From: Pararhodobacter sp036802785
Lineage (GTDB): Bacteria > Pseudomonadota > Alphaproteobacteria > Rhodobacterales > Rhodobacteraceae
Length of the DNA stretch: 64,000 nucleotides
Assembly (NCBI RefSeq): GCF_036802785.1
Contig: NZ_DAIRVN010000003.1
Span: forward strand, 62,001 to 126,000
Direction: 5' to 3'
Part shown: positions 49,279-57,782 of the stretch, piece by piece
Position numbering within the stretch: position 1 is the stretch's first letter
Layout: the number at the start of each line of letters is the position of its first letter
Notes under the pieces: generated by a model
Database searches by the model: none
What the model saw: only the letters and a program-made list of their open reading frames with translations
What the model was told of the DNA's origin: nothing
Made by a program: the position numbers and the translations under genes

Positions 49279-50457
49279 TTGCAGCATCAACATATTCTTG
49301 TCGCGGGGGGTGGGCCCGTCGGCTTTCTGACGGCCCTCGGCCTTGCGCAACGTGGCATACGCGTCACTCTTGTCGAGGCAGAGCCGGGGATTGTAAACTC
49401 GCCGCGTGCAATGGTTTACCACTGGTCGGTGCTTGAAGGGCTGGACAAGCTGGGCCTGCTGGACGATGCCAAGCAACGCGGCTTCACCAAGCAGGATTAT
49501 TGCCACACCGTATTCCGCACGGGTGAGCGTATCTACTGGTCGCTTGACCCGCTGACCGATGAAACCGACTATCCCTTCAACCTGCATCTGGGCCAGAACG
49601 ACCTGGCCGAGATCGCGCGCCAGCATCTGGCACGGCTTCCGAATGCCGAGGTGCGCTTCGGCACCCGGATCAGCGGCGTGACGCAGGATGCCGATGGCGT
49701 CACAGCCACACTGGAAAGCGCCGACGGCACCGAAGAATTGCGCGCTGACTGGCTGATCGGCTGCGACGGCGCGGGCAGCGCGGTGCGCGAAAAAATCCTC
49801 AAGCTGAACTTTTTCGGCATTACATGGCCTGAACGCTTCATCGCCACGAACCTGCGCTTTGACCTTGAAGCCCACGGCTATGCGCGCGCCAATTTCATGA
49901 TGGACGATGTCTATGGCGCGATCATCGCCAAGATCGACCAGACAGATCTGTGGCGCGTGACGTTCATGGAAGATGTGAACCTGCCGCTGGAGAGCGTGCG
50001 CGAGCGGATTCACCATTTCTATGATGCCTATGTGCCGGGGATCGAGGATTATGAACTGGTGCAGTTTTCGCCCTACCGCATGCACCAGCGCTGCGTGGAC
50101 ACAATGCGCGTGGGCCGCGTCGTTCTGGCCGGGGATGCCGCGCATATCACCAACCCCACCGGCGGGCTGGGGCTGACGTCAGGCCTGTTCGATTCATTCT
50201 TTCTGGTCGAGGTCATGAATGCGATCGTCAATGACGGCGCATCAACCGATCTGCTTGATCGCTACTCCGATGAACGCCGCCGCGCCTTTATCGAACTCGC
50301 CTCGCCGCAGGCCACGCGCAACAAGCAGCGCATCTTTCATGCCCATGAGGGCACCTGGTTTGACCGCGAGCTTGCCGAAATCCGCAAACTGGCCACCGAC
50401 CGCGACGCCGTCCTTGGCCAGGTCCGGTTTACACGCGCCCTTCAGTCCAGTCTCTGA
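49279..50457 (+). CDS. FAD-dependent monooxygenase (phenol hydroxylase/MhpA-like)
   Basis: A 392-residue single-component flavoprotein monooxygenase: HILVAGGGPVGFLTALGLAQRGIRVTLVEAEP (GxGxxG, E binding ribose), a middle GCDGAG loop (LIGCDGAGSAVREKI) and GRVVLAGDAAHITNPTGGLGLTSG (FAD second motif). The TTG at 49279 is chosen for GGAGG 5 nt upstream; an ATG 18 nt earlier lies at the operator edge without a site. It has no thioredoxin-like C-terminal domain, unlike phenol 2-monooxygenase. The substrate is probably aromatic and imported by the adjoining TRAP system, which is inference. Confidence 0.87.
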   Translation: MQHQHILVAGGGPVGFLTALGLAQRGIRVTLVEAEPGIVNSPRAMVYHWSVLEGLDKLGLLDDAKQRGFTKQDYCHTVFRTGERIYWSLDPLTDETDYPFNLHLGQNDLAEIARQHLARLPNAEVRFGTRISGVTQDADGVTATLESADGTEELRADWLIGCDGAGSAVREKILKLNFFGITWPERFIATNLRFDLEAHGYARANFMMDDVYGAIIAKIDQTDLWRVTFMEDVNLPLESVRERIHHFYDAYVPGIEDYELVQFSPYRMHQRCVDTMRVGRVVLAGDAAHITNPTGGLGLTSGLFDSFFLVEVMNAIVNDGASTDLLDRYSDERRRAFIELASPQATRNKQRIFHAHEGTWFDRELAEIRKLATDRDAVLGQVRFTRALQSSL

Positions 50458-50516
50458 GGGCACCCGACCGACCGTGGAGGAGCGGTCGGATATCAATCAT
50501 GAGGAGGAGAAACATC

Positions 50517-51560
50517 ATGAAGGCACTGACATTGCCCTGCACGGCAGGCGCGCTGCGCCTCGCTGTTCTGGGCGCAATCCCCGCAGCCTTGCTTGCACTG
50601 AGCCCCTTGCCCGCCGAGGCGCAGACCCATCTGCGCTTTGCCACCGGGCAGGCCCCTGACAGCGTTATTCAGCAGCGCGCCTATGGTGCCTGGGCCGATT
50701 CCGTGAACGAGGCCAGCAACGGCCTGCTCGACATCACCTCGTACCCGCCGCCCTTTGCCGTCGCCACCAATATCTGGGACCGGGTAACTGCCGGGGTCGC
50801 GGATATGGGCATCGCCTCGCTGGGCACATCGGGCCTTGATATCTCGGCGGCCTATCTTCCCTCGCTTCCCGGTCTGGGCGGCGATTCCGAGGCGGCCTCG
50901 GCTGCTATGTGGCGGCTTTATGAGCGTGGCCTGCTGGATGAAGGGCTGGATGAGGTCAAGGTGCTTGGCTTTCAGGTTGTGATGCCACTGTCACTCTACA
51001 GCAAGACCCCGATCACCAGCATGGCGGATCTGGAAGGCCTGCGCGTCCGGGTGACGGACCACACCACCTCGTCGGCGCTGACGCAACTGGGCGCCTCACC
51101 CAGCGCGATCCCGTTCAACGAGGCTTATCAGGCGATCAGCCGCGGGGTGGTCGATGCCGCTCTGGGCAATGGCAACACCATGGTTGTGTTCCGCTTCCGC
51201 GAGCTGCTGAGCCATCAGGTGGCGGATATGTCCTTCGGGGCGACACCCTTCGCCATCATCATGAACCATGACGCCTACAACGCACTCGGCGATGAAGAAC
51301 GCGAAGCGCTCGATTCGCTCAGCGGCGAACATCTTTCGCGCTTTCTGGGCTCGGTCCAGAACGACATGCGCACCGAGTTCGACGAAGATCTGGTGGGATC
51401 GGGCGATCTGACAGTGAACACGCTGTCCGAAGAAGAGATGGCGCGCTGGACAGAGGCGCTGGCGCCGGTCATCGACGCATGGGTAAGCGCCACCCCGGAC
51501 GGCCAGATGCTGCTCGACGAATACATCGCTGCCTATGAAGACGTCGTGGCAGGAAACTGA
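50517..51560 (+). CDS. TRAP transporter substrate-binding protein (DctP family)
   Basis: A 347-residue DctP-type binding protein with a Sec signal peptide (MKALTLPCTAGALRLAVLGAIPAALLALSPLPAEAQ). The substrate-box region is MADLEGLRVRVTDHTTSSALTQLGASPSAIPFNEAYQAISRGVVDA, with the carboxylate-binding arginine in VRV. GGAGGAG precedes the ATG at 50517. It follows the monooxygenase by 59 bp and precedes the fused DctQM gene. Confidence 0.9.
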   Translation: MKALTLPCTAGALRLAVLGAIPAALLALSPLPAEAQTHLRFATGQAPDSVIQQRAYGAWADSVNEASNGLLDITSYPPPFAVATNIWDRVTAGVADMGIASLGTSGLDISAAYLPSLPGLGGDSEAASAAMWRLYERGLLDEGLDEVKVLGFQVVMPLSLYSKTPITSMADLEGLRVRVTDHTTSSALTQLGASPSAIPFNEAYQAISRGVVDAALGNGNTMVVFRFRELLSHQVADMSFGATPFAIIMNHDAYNALGDEEREALDSLSGEHLSRFLGSVQNDMRTEFDEDLVGSGDLTVNTLSEEEMARWTEALAPVIDAWVSATPDGQMLLDEYIAAYEDVVAGN

Positions 51561-51652
51561 CCCCTGACAGTGGAAGCGGCGGCGTGCTGATGCGCGCCGC
51601 CGCTTCCGGCCGTTTGATCAGCGCTCTCTCCGTCGACGAGGAACCCTTTCCC

Positions 51653-53611
51653 ATGTTGCAGCCCCAGACAGGTTCGCCCACGCCAAGCCCTGCACCGCCG
51701 GCTCTGCCTCCGTCCCGCGGGCGGGCGCTGATCGCTGCGGCAGACCGCCGGATGGATGGGCTGGCCCGTGTCGTGGCCACAGCCGGTGCATTGGCCATGC
51801 TGGGCGTCGCCCTGATCACCACGTTCGATGTGACCGTGATGCGCTGGCTGCTGAACGCGCCGATCCCCGGATCGAACGAGATCTTTCAGACCGTCTTCCC
51901 CACCGCCATCGCCGCCGTCCTTGCTGCCGGGCTCACGCAGCGTGCCACGCTTGAAATCGACCTGATGAGCACGGTGTTCAGCGAACGCGCTGTCGCATGG
52001 CTGCGCGCGATCGGTGCGACGATTTTTCTGGCAGTCATCATCCTGATTGCCTGGGCAGTCTGGCAGCAGGCGCTTACAGCGCTGAACCGCGGCTCCAGCA
52101 CCACGATCATGCGCTGGCCGCTCTGGCCGTGGTATTTTGCCATCAGCGCCCTCTTTACCTTGTGCGTTCCGGCCCAGCTGCTGGTTGCCCTGCGCGCCAG
52201 CGCCGATCTGAGCGCGCGCTGGTATGTTGCGACCGGGGTGATCTTTGGCGCCGTGGCCTTGCTTACCTGGGGTGTCGTTGTCCAGTTCCAGATGATGCAG
52301 ATGGTTTTTCTGAGCAACATGCTCATGGTTGCCGTGGCGCTGGTGGTGCTTTTGTGGGTGCTGATCCTGCTGTATGTGCCCCTCGCCGCCGCCCTGACCG
52401 CCTGTGCCAGCATGGGTATTCTGGGGCTGTTCGGGCTGGGCCAGACGGTGAATATCGCCGGGGCCGAAACCAAGGGGCTGCTGACCAATCTGGATCTGGC
52501 GGTGCTGCCGTTCTTTCTGATGATGGGGGGCTTTGCCGTCCAAAGCGGCATCTCACGCGATATCTACGCCTTCGCGCAGGCACTGTGCCGCCCGTTCCGC
52601 GGCGGGCTGGCGCTGTCCACCATCGGTGGTTCGGCCGGTTTTGGTGCCTTGACCGGCTCTTCAGTGGCAACGGTCGCCACCATCGGCTCGGTCGCCTATC
52701 CTGAGATGGCGCAGCGCGGTTATTCCCCGCGCCTTTCAGCCGGGTCGATTGCGGCGGGTGGCACGCTGGGCCAGTTGCTGCCGCCCTCAACCGCTGCGGT
52801 CATCTATGCCATTCTTGTCGAACAATCGATCGGGGCGATCTACATTGCGCTGATCATTCCGGCGGTGCTGACCATCATTTTCTACCTTGCCGCCATCGCG
52901 CTGACAGTCACCCTGTCGCCCAGTGCCGCGCCGCGTGGCGAGCCGTGGGATGTACGCGAGATCGGACGGACCGCGCTGGATTCATTGCCCGCGCTCATCA
53001 TGTTCGCGCTGGTATTCGGCGGCATCTTCTTTGGCTTCTTCACCGCGACCGAGGCTGCGGGGGTGGGTGCCGTGGTGGCATTCGCCATCATGTGCCTGCG
53101 CGGCCGTCTGCGCGGCGGCGGCTTCTGGAAGGTCATGGCCGAAACCACGCGGTCAACCTCGATGATCTATTTCCTGATCATCGGCGCGCTGATCACCACC
53201 TTCTTCTTTTCGGCAACCGGCCTCAGCGCCGCCGCGACGGGGCTGGTAACCGGGTTGAACCTGCCGGGATGGGCCGTGGTGGCGCTGTTGTGCTTCATCT
53301 ACATCCTGCTGGGGTTTGTGCTGGACAGCATCGCCGTTCTGATGATCACAGCCAGCCTGACCGCGGGGATTGTCGGTGTCTATGGTTATGATCCGGTCTG
53401 GTGGGGCATCATCATGATCGTCGTGGTTGAAATCGGTGTCATCACGCCGCCGTTCGGCCTGAACCTGTTCATGCTGAAAAGCGTCGCACCTGAGCTGAAA
53501 CTCCGGGATGTCTATGCCGGTGTCGCGCCGTTCGTTCTGGCCGATATCCTGAAACTGGCGTTGCTGATCGCCTTTCCCGCCATCATCCTCTGGCTGCCGG
53601 GGTTCCTGTGA
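51653..53611 (+). CDS. Fused TRAP transporter membrane subunits DctQ-DctM (second system)
   Basis: A 652-residue fusion. The N-terminal proline-rich cytosolic segment is followed by a DctQ part (ALAMLGVALITTFDVTVMRWLLNAPIPGSNEIFQ) and a DctM part (MLMVAVALVVLLWVLILLYVP.. FFLMMGGFAVQSGIS.. GSAGFGALTGSSVATVATIGSVAYPEM.. LPPSTAAVIYAILVEQ). The start at 51653 has GAGGA upstream. It overlaps the first hydrolase by 4 bp. This is not a duplicate of the hexuronate DctQM: the sequences differ throughout. Confidence 0.9.
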   Translation: MLQPQTGSPTPSPAPPALPPSRGRALIAAADRRMDGLARVVATAGALAMLGVALITTFDVTVMRWLLNAPIPGSNEIFQTVFPTAIAAVLAAGLTQRATLEIDLMSTVFSERAVAWLRAIGATIFLAVIILIAWAVWQQALTALNRGSSTTIMRWPLWPWYFAISALFTLCVPAQLLVALRASADLSARWYVATGVIFGAVALLTWGVVVQFQMMQMVFLSNMLMVAVALVVLLWVLILLYVPLAAALTACASMGILGLFGLGQTVNIAGAETKGLLTNLDLAVLPFFLMMGGFAVQSGISRDIYAFAQALCRPFRGGLALSTIGGSAGFGALTGSSVATVATIGSVAYPEMAQRGYSPRLSAGSIAAGGTLGQLLPPSTAAVIYAILVEQSIGAIYIALIIPAVLTIIFYLAAIALTVTLSPSAAPRGEPWDVREIGRTALDSLPALIMFALVFGGIFFGFFTATEAAGVGAVVAFAIMCLRGRLRGGGFWKVMAETTRSTSMIYFLIIGALITTFFFSATGLSAAATGLVTGLNLPGWAVVALLCFIYILLGFVLDSIAVLMITASLTAGIVGVYGYDPVWWGIIMIVVVEIGVITPPFGLNLFMLKSVAPELKLRDVYAGVAPFVLADILKLALLIAFPAIILWLPGFL

Positions 53612-54699
53612 CAATGCCGACGTTGCCGCACCCGCTTTCGCCACAAGCCTTGCGTCAGGCGGCCTCGGCGCCCTGGCCGGAACTGGCGGCCTGCCGGGGC
53701 TGCTTTGTCGGCGGGCAGCAGAGGCAGCGCCCGGATGGCGGCACAATCGAGGCCGGGCAGGCCTATGTGCTGTGCATGATCCCCAAGGTTCAGCGCCACG
53801 CCCTGCCCGTCCTCATGGTACATGGCGGCGGCGGGCAGGGAACGGATTTCCTGTTCACCCCGGACGGCCGTCCCGGCTGGGCCGCGCGTTTTCTGCAGGC
53901 GGGCTTTGCTGTCTATGTGATGGACCGCCCCGGCCACGGCCGCGCGCCCTGGCATCCTGAGGCGCTTGGCGCGATGACACCGCTGCCCAGCTACGAAGAC
54001 ATCGCCCCGCGCTTTACCGCCGCCCGGTCGCTGGGCACATGGCCTGGGGCCGCGCTGCACAGCCAGTGGCCCGATGATGGCCTGCCCGCGACGTCGGAAA
54101 GCCTGCGCCAGTTCATGGCGGGCAGCGGCCCGATGCACACCGATCTGCACACGATGCAGGCACTGGCGCGCGATGCCGGGGCCGCGCTTCTGGATCAGGT
54201 GGGCCCGTCGATCCTGCTGACCCATTCGCAGGGCGGCCCCTGTGGCTGGCTGATGGCCGATGCGCGCCCCGCGCTGGTGCGCGGCATCATCGCGGTAGAG
54301 CCGCTGTCGCCGCCCTTCCTGTCGCATCCGCTTGGCAGGCTGGACTGGGGCCTGACCGCCGCCCCGCTGACCTATGACCCGCCCGTGACCCACCCCGCAG
54401 CGCTGGCGGATGGCCAACCCCGCCGCCTGCCCGGGCTTGGCGGCTTTCCGGTTGCCGTGGTCGCGGCCGAGGCTTCATGGATGGCGGGCAGCCTGCCACT
54501 GGTGGCGGAGCACCTGAAAGCCCATGGCGTCAGCACCGATTATCTGCGCCTGTCGGATCATGGCCTGCACGGCAATGGCCATCTGATGATGGCCGAGCGC
54601 AACAGCGACCAGATCGCCGATCTGCTGATCTCGTGGATCGCGGAAAGAATAACTGAAAAGTTACCCGCAAAGAGCCCGTCAGAGGAGCCGGAACAATGA
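53608..54699 (+). CDS. Alpha/beta hydrolase 1
   Basis: A 363-residue alpha/beta hydrolase: oxyanion-type VLMVHGGGGQGTDFLFTPDG, the YVMDRPGHGRAPWHPE strand-loop, nucleophile serine in LLTHSQGGPCGWLMA and a C-terminal histidine (LSDHGLHGNGHLMM). The SQGG box in place of GxSxG places it with esterase/lactonase-like proteins often found near TRAP genes. The GTG at 53608 overlaps dctQM; an ATG at 53614 is possible. Substrate unknown. Coupled to hydrolase 2 by a 4-bp overlap. Confidence 0.82.
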   Translation: MTMPTLPHPLSPQALRQAASAPWPELAACRGCFVGGQQRQRPDGGTIEAGQAYVLCMIPKVQRHALPVLMVHGGGGQGTDFLFTPDGRPGWAARFLQAGFAVYVMDRPGHGRAPWHPEALGAMTPLPSYEDIAPRFTAARSLGTWPGAALHSQWPDDGLPATSESLRQFMAGSGPMHTDLHTMQALARDAGAALLDQVGPSILLTHSQGGPCGWLMADARPALVRGIIAVEPLSPPFLSHPLGRLDWGLTAAPLTYDPPVTHPAALADGQPRRLPGLGGFPVAVVAAEASWMAGSLPLVAEHLKAHGVSTDYLRLSDHGLHGNGHLMMAERNSDQIADLLISWIAERITEKLPAKSPSEEPEQ

Positions 54700-55625
54700 C
54701 CAACCCCTTGATAGCCCTGCGGGATCTGTTCGCCACTGAATATCCTGAATCATCCTTCACCCGCGAAGGCAGGCGCTGGGGGCTGGTGGATACCGGCCCC
54801 GTCGCCACCCACCAACCGACCGGCAAAGTACCTGCCCTGCTGCTTCTCCCCGGCACACTGGGCCGCGCCGATGTCTTTTTCCAGCAGATCAAAGCCCTTG
54901 CGCCCGAAATCCGGGTTCTGGCGGTCAGCTATCCGGATCACGGCAAACTGAGCGCCTGGATCGACGATCTGACCGCGCTGCTTGATGCACATGATCTGGA
55001 AAGCGTCGCGGTTCTGGGCACCTCACTGGGGGGGTATATCGCGCAGACGCTGGCCTTCACCCGGCCGGCAAAGGTCTGCCACCTGTTTGCCGCCAATACC
55101 CTGCCTTCCGCGGCTGAGCTTCTCCATCGCCGCCCCTTCAGCCTTGATCTGTGGAACGCCCCTGTCGGTGATCTGCGCGCCGGTTTTGGCGATACGCTGG
55201 TGGCGTGGCGCGCATCGCATCCTGATCAGGCCGATCTGATTGACCTGCTGATGGCCGAGCTGAATGGCCGCATTCCGGAAGCCGAACTGCGCGCCCGCAT
55301 GGACGCTCTCAAAGGCGCCGGAGAGCTGCCTGCCTGCCCCTTGCCGCCGGATGCTGTCACGCTGATCGATGCGCAGGATGATCCGCTTATCCCGGTGGAA
55401 TGGCGGCACCGTCTGCGTGGCCAACTTGATGCAGGGGCCGGGTTCCGGTTTCACACCGGCGGGCATTTCCCCTATCTGGTGCACCCCGCGCTCTACACCG
55501 CTGCCATTCGCTTTCGGCTGGGCCTCACCCCGCTGGATCCGGGCTGGATGCCAGCGGATGGTACCGGCCCCGGTCGCCAGACCGAGGACAAGGCGGTTTA
55601 TGTGAACAGCGAAAGCCCCCGCTGA
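54696..55625 (+). CDS. Alpha/beta hydrolase 2
   Basis: A 309-residue alpha/beta hydrolase with LLLLPGTLGRADVFFQQI (oxyanion loop), nucleophile serine in VAVLGTSLGGYIAQT, acid in DAQDDPLIP and histidine in HTGGHFPYLVHP: a full catalytic triad. The family is that of 3-oxoadipate enol-lactonase or maspardin-like esterases. As the last gene of the locus it may hydrolyse a lactone or ester made after the monooxygenase step. Distinct in sequence from hydrolase 1. Confidence 0.82.
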   Translation: MTNPLIALRDLFATEYPESSFTREGRRWGLVDTGPVATHQPTGKVPALLLLPGTLGRADVFFQQIKALAPEIRVLAVSYPDHGKLSAWIDDLTALLDAHDLESVAVLGTSLGGYIAQTLAFTRPAKVCHLFAANTLPSAAELLHRRPFSLDLWNAPVGDLRAGFGDTLVAWRASHPDQADLIDLLMAELNGRIPEAELRARMDALKGAGELPACPLPPDAVTLIDAQDDPLIPVEWRHRLRGQLDAGAGFRFHTGGHFPYLVHPALYTAAIRFRLGLTPLDPGWMPADGTGPGRQTEDKAVYVNSESPR

Positions 55626-55645
55626 CAGGCCGCAGCAAGGGCCTG
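55626..55645. terminator. Short hairpin between convergent genes
   Basis: CAGGCC (55626-55631), an 8-nt loop, GGCCTG (55640-55645), lying between the stops of hydrolase 2 and the DUF6044-like gene. There is no T-run, so termination is only a possibility. Confidence 0.3.
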
Positions 55646-55652
55646 CCGCAGC

Positions 55653-57299
55653 TCAGTCGGCGGTAATCCGGTAAAGCCGCAACCCGCCCGCACAGGCCGG
55701 GGTGACATCAGCCAGCGCCGGGTCCGCCAGCGCCTGCCCGGCGATGACGAAACGTGCACCAAGGCGCAGGGCAGCACGGAAATCCGGCGGAACAGCGGTG
55801 GCACGGTCGCCAAAGGCATAAACCCGGCTGCCCCAGTCGTCATAATACGCCCGCAACGTGCTGTCGGCGTCCAGTTTGTCGGCGATCACAGGGCGGAACT
55901 GCTCTTTGTAGGTCAACGGATAGAGGTTGTGATACCCGTCAACGGCGTTGATCCCGTTCGCGGGGGCGATCATCGGGTCCACGCCAAGCGACAACACCCG
56001 GGCGTCACCAATGACCGTGGCAAGGCAAGCATAGTCATCGGCGCGGTAGTGACCGGCCACGGTGGCAGCGCGGTACAGAGCGGCCCGGCTGAGGTCAATC
56101 CCGCCAAGGGCGCGCGGGCCGAACAGCTCAGCCCAGTCGCGTGACACCCTGACCTCAGCCAGCACATCGCGGGCCGTTGCGGGCAACAAAGGTTTGAGCG
56201 CTGCCGGGGAAAGCCCCGCCCCGGCCAGCACAAACAGCCCCAGCGCGGCACCCAACGGCCAGCGCAGCCAGTGCAGACCACGGCTCAGCAGCACCGCCGC
56301 CAGACACAGACAGGCCAGCGGCGCAAACAGGCCGATGCGATCGAACTGCACACTGCCCAGCGGCCCGATCATCGCCCGGTCATAGGCGGGCAGGAACGCA
56401 GCCAGCGCAGCCCCTGCCACGATCAGCGCGAGCAGCGGCATGACGCGGGCACGCGATACCAGCAGCCCCGCCCCGATGACGAAACCAGCGTAAACCGCCG
56501 GCACGATGGTGGCATGGTACTGATCGCCCATCACCAGAATATCGCTCAGCGTTGCTGCTGCGAAATCCGCCAGCATCCCGTCGTCCACCGGGGCGGGCCA
56601 GGCGCTTCGGTGGTTGGGCGGCCCTGCGATCAGGTTCCACAACACCCCGACCGACCCGAGCGCGGCGCCCACCCACAACGCGCCATGAACCGCCACAAAC
56701 CGCCATCGGCGCAGCGGCAGGCCCAGCACCAGCAGGCATACGAGGGTGCCGACAGGCTGAAACAGGCTGTGCAGCGCAAGTGCCGAGTTCAGCCCGATCA
56801 GCGCCACGACAAGCGCACCGCCCCAGCCGAACCGCGCCTGACGCCCTGCGAACCACACCACCCAGGGCGCCGCCGCCAGCCCCACCCCGAACGAGGTGAA
56901 CGACAGCCCGAACGCCCAGACCAGCGGCACCAGCACCTGCCCTGCCCCGGGCACGCAGTCGGTCAGCAGCCGCCGCATTCCAAAGAATGCGACGGCCAGC
57001 GTCGCCGCCTCCGTCAGGGCATAGGCGGGCTGGGGCGGCAGCAGGGCATAGACAGCGCTGATCGGCTGAAAACTGCGGATGAAGAATGTCCAGTCCAGCG
57101 TGCCGTTCAGGAAGACATCAAACGCCGCCCGGTCCCCGGCCAGAAAACGCCCGGCGACGATGCTGTAGACGACATCGGAATCAAGGTTGTCATGCAGCCG
57201 GGCATAGACGCCGCCCAGCACCACAAGCGGCAATGCGTATTTCAGTGCGAGCAGAACCACAAACCACATCCCGCCCCGGGCGGCACCATTGTCGTTCAC
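55653..57299 (-). CDS. Polytopic membrane protein, DUF6044-like, glycan locus
   Basis: A 548-residue protein with ten or more hydrophobic helices and large extracytoplasmic parts; the C-terminal half holds NGINAVDGYHNLYPLTYKEQFRPVI, characteristic of DUF6044 proteins. The layout (many helices, N-terminal acidic loop HDNLDSDVVY) resembles GT-C glycosyltransferases that use polyprenyl-linked sugars. GTG start at 57299 with AGGGG upstream. Divergent from gtrA. In a Gtr-type modification system it would be the serotype-specific transferase; this role is inference. Confidence 0.75.
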   Translation of the reverse strand: MNDNGAARGGMWFVVLLALKYALPLVVLGGVYARLHDNLDSDVVYSIVAGRFLAGDRAAFDVFLNGTLDWTFFIRSFQPISAVYALLPPQPAYALTEAATLAVAFFGMRRLLTDCVPGAGQVLVPLVWAFGLSFTSFGVGLAAAPWVVWFAGRQARFGWGGALVVALIGLNSALALHSLFQPVGTLVCLLVLGLPLRRWRFVAVHGALWVGAALGSVGVLWNLIAGPPNHRSAWPAPVDDGMLADFAAATLSDILVMGDQYHATIVPAVYAGFVIGAGLLVSRARVMPLLALIVAGAALAAFLPAYDRAMIGPLGSVQFDRIGLFAPLACLCLAAVLLSRGLHWLRWPLGAALGLFVLAGAGLSPAALKPLLPATARDVLAEVRVSRDWAELFGPRALGGIDLSRAALYRAATVAGHYRADDYACLATVIGDARVLSLGVDPMIAPANGINAVDGYHNLYPLTYKEQFRPVIADKLDADSTLRAYYDDWGSRVYAFGDRATAVPPDFRAALRLGARFVIAGQALADPALADVTPACAGGLRLYRITAD

Positions 57300-57384
57300 T
57301 GCGTTTTCCCCTTGGGCCGCGCGCGGTTGGGATGTATCCCACTTCAGCTGGCTCCATGACTAGGGTGTAATCCGGATCGACACA

Positions 57385-57780
57385 ATGAGCAGAAATTCCA
57401 CCATCCTGTTGCGCCAGCTCGTCAGGTTTGCGGCTGTGGGCGTGGTCAACACGGTGGTCGGTGTGGGGGTGATCATGGCGGCCTATCGCGGCCTCGGCTG
57501 GGGGCCGCTGTCCAGCAACGCGGCCGGATATGGCGCGGGCTTCGTGCTGAGCTATGTGATGCACCGCTATGTCACATTTCAAAGCAGCGTTCCCACAGCC
57601 CGGTCTTTGCCACGCTACGGGATGGTGCTGGGGCTGGGGTATGGGTGCAACCTTGCCGTTCTTTATGCGCTGCTGGCGCTTGGCCTGCCGTTTTTCTGGG
57701 CGCAGCTTTGTGCGCTTGTGACATTCAGCACGGTCGTGTTCTTCGGCTCACGCGCTTTTGCCTTTGAAGGGGCCGCCTGA
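57385..57780 (+). CDS. GtrA-family membrane protein (polyprenyl-glycan flippase)
   Basis: A 131-residue four-helix GtrA-like protein (LLRQLVRFAAVGVVNTVVGVGVIMAAY; NAAGYGAGFVLSYVMHRYVTF; LVTFSTVVFFGSRAFAF). GtrA proteins move lipid-linked sugars across the inner membrane in O-antigen glucosylation and arabinan decoration. ATG at 57385; followed 2 bp after its stop by asnB. The cassette partners are the GT2 gene at 59612 and the polytopic protein at 55653. Confidence 0.9.
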   Translation: MSRNSTILLRQLVRFAAVGVVNTVVGVGVIMAAYRGLGWGPLSSNAAGYGAGFVLSYVMHRYVTFQSSVPTARSLPRYGMVLGLGYGCNLAVLYALLALGLPFFWAQLCALVTFSTVVFFGSRAFAFEGAA

Positions 57781-57782
57781 CC

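Noticed and set aside
56271..57359. 362-codon plus-strand frame opposite the DUF6044-like gene
   Set aside because: Composition is Arg/Gln/His-rich with no domain, as expected from the complement of a membrane protein gene.
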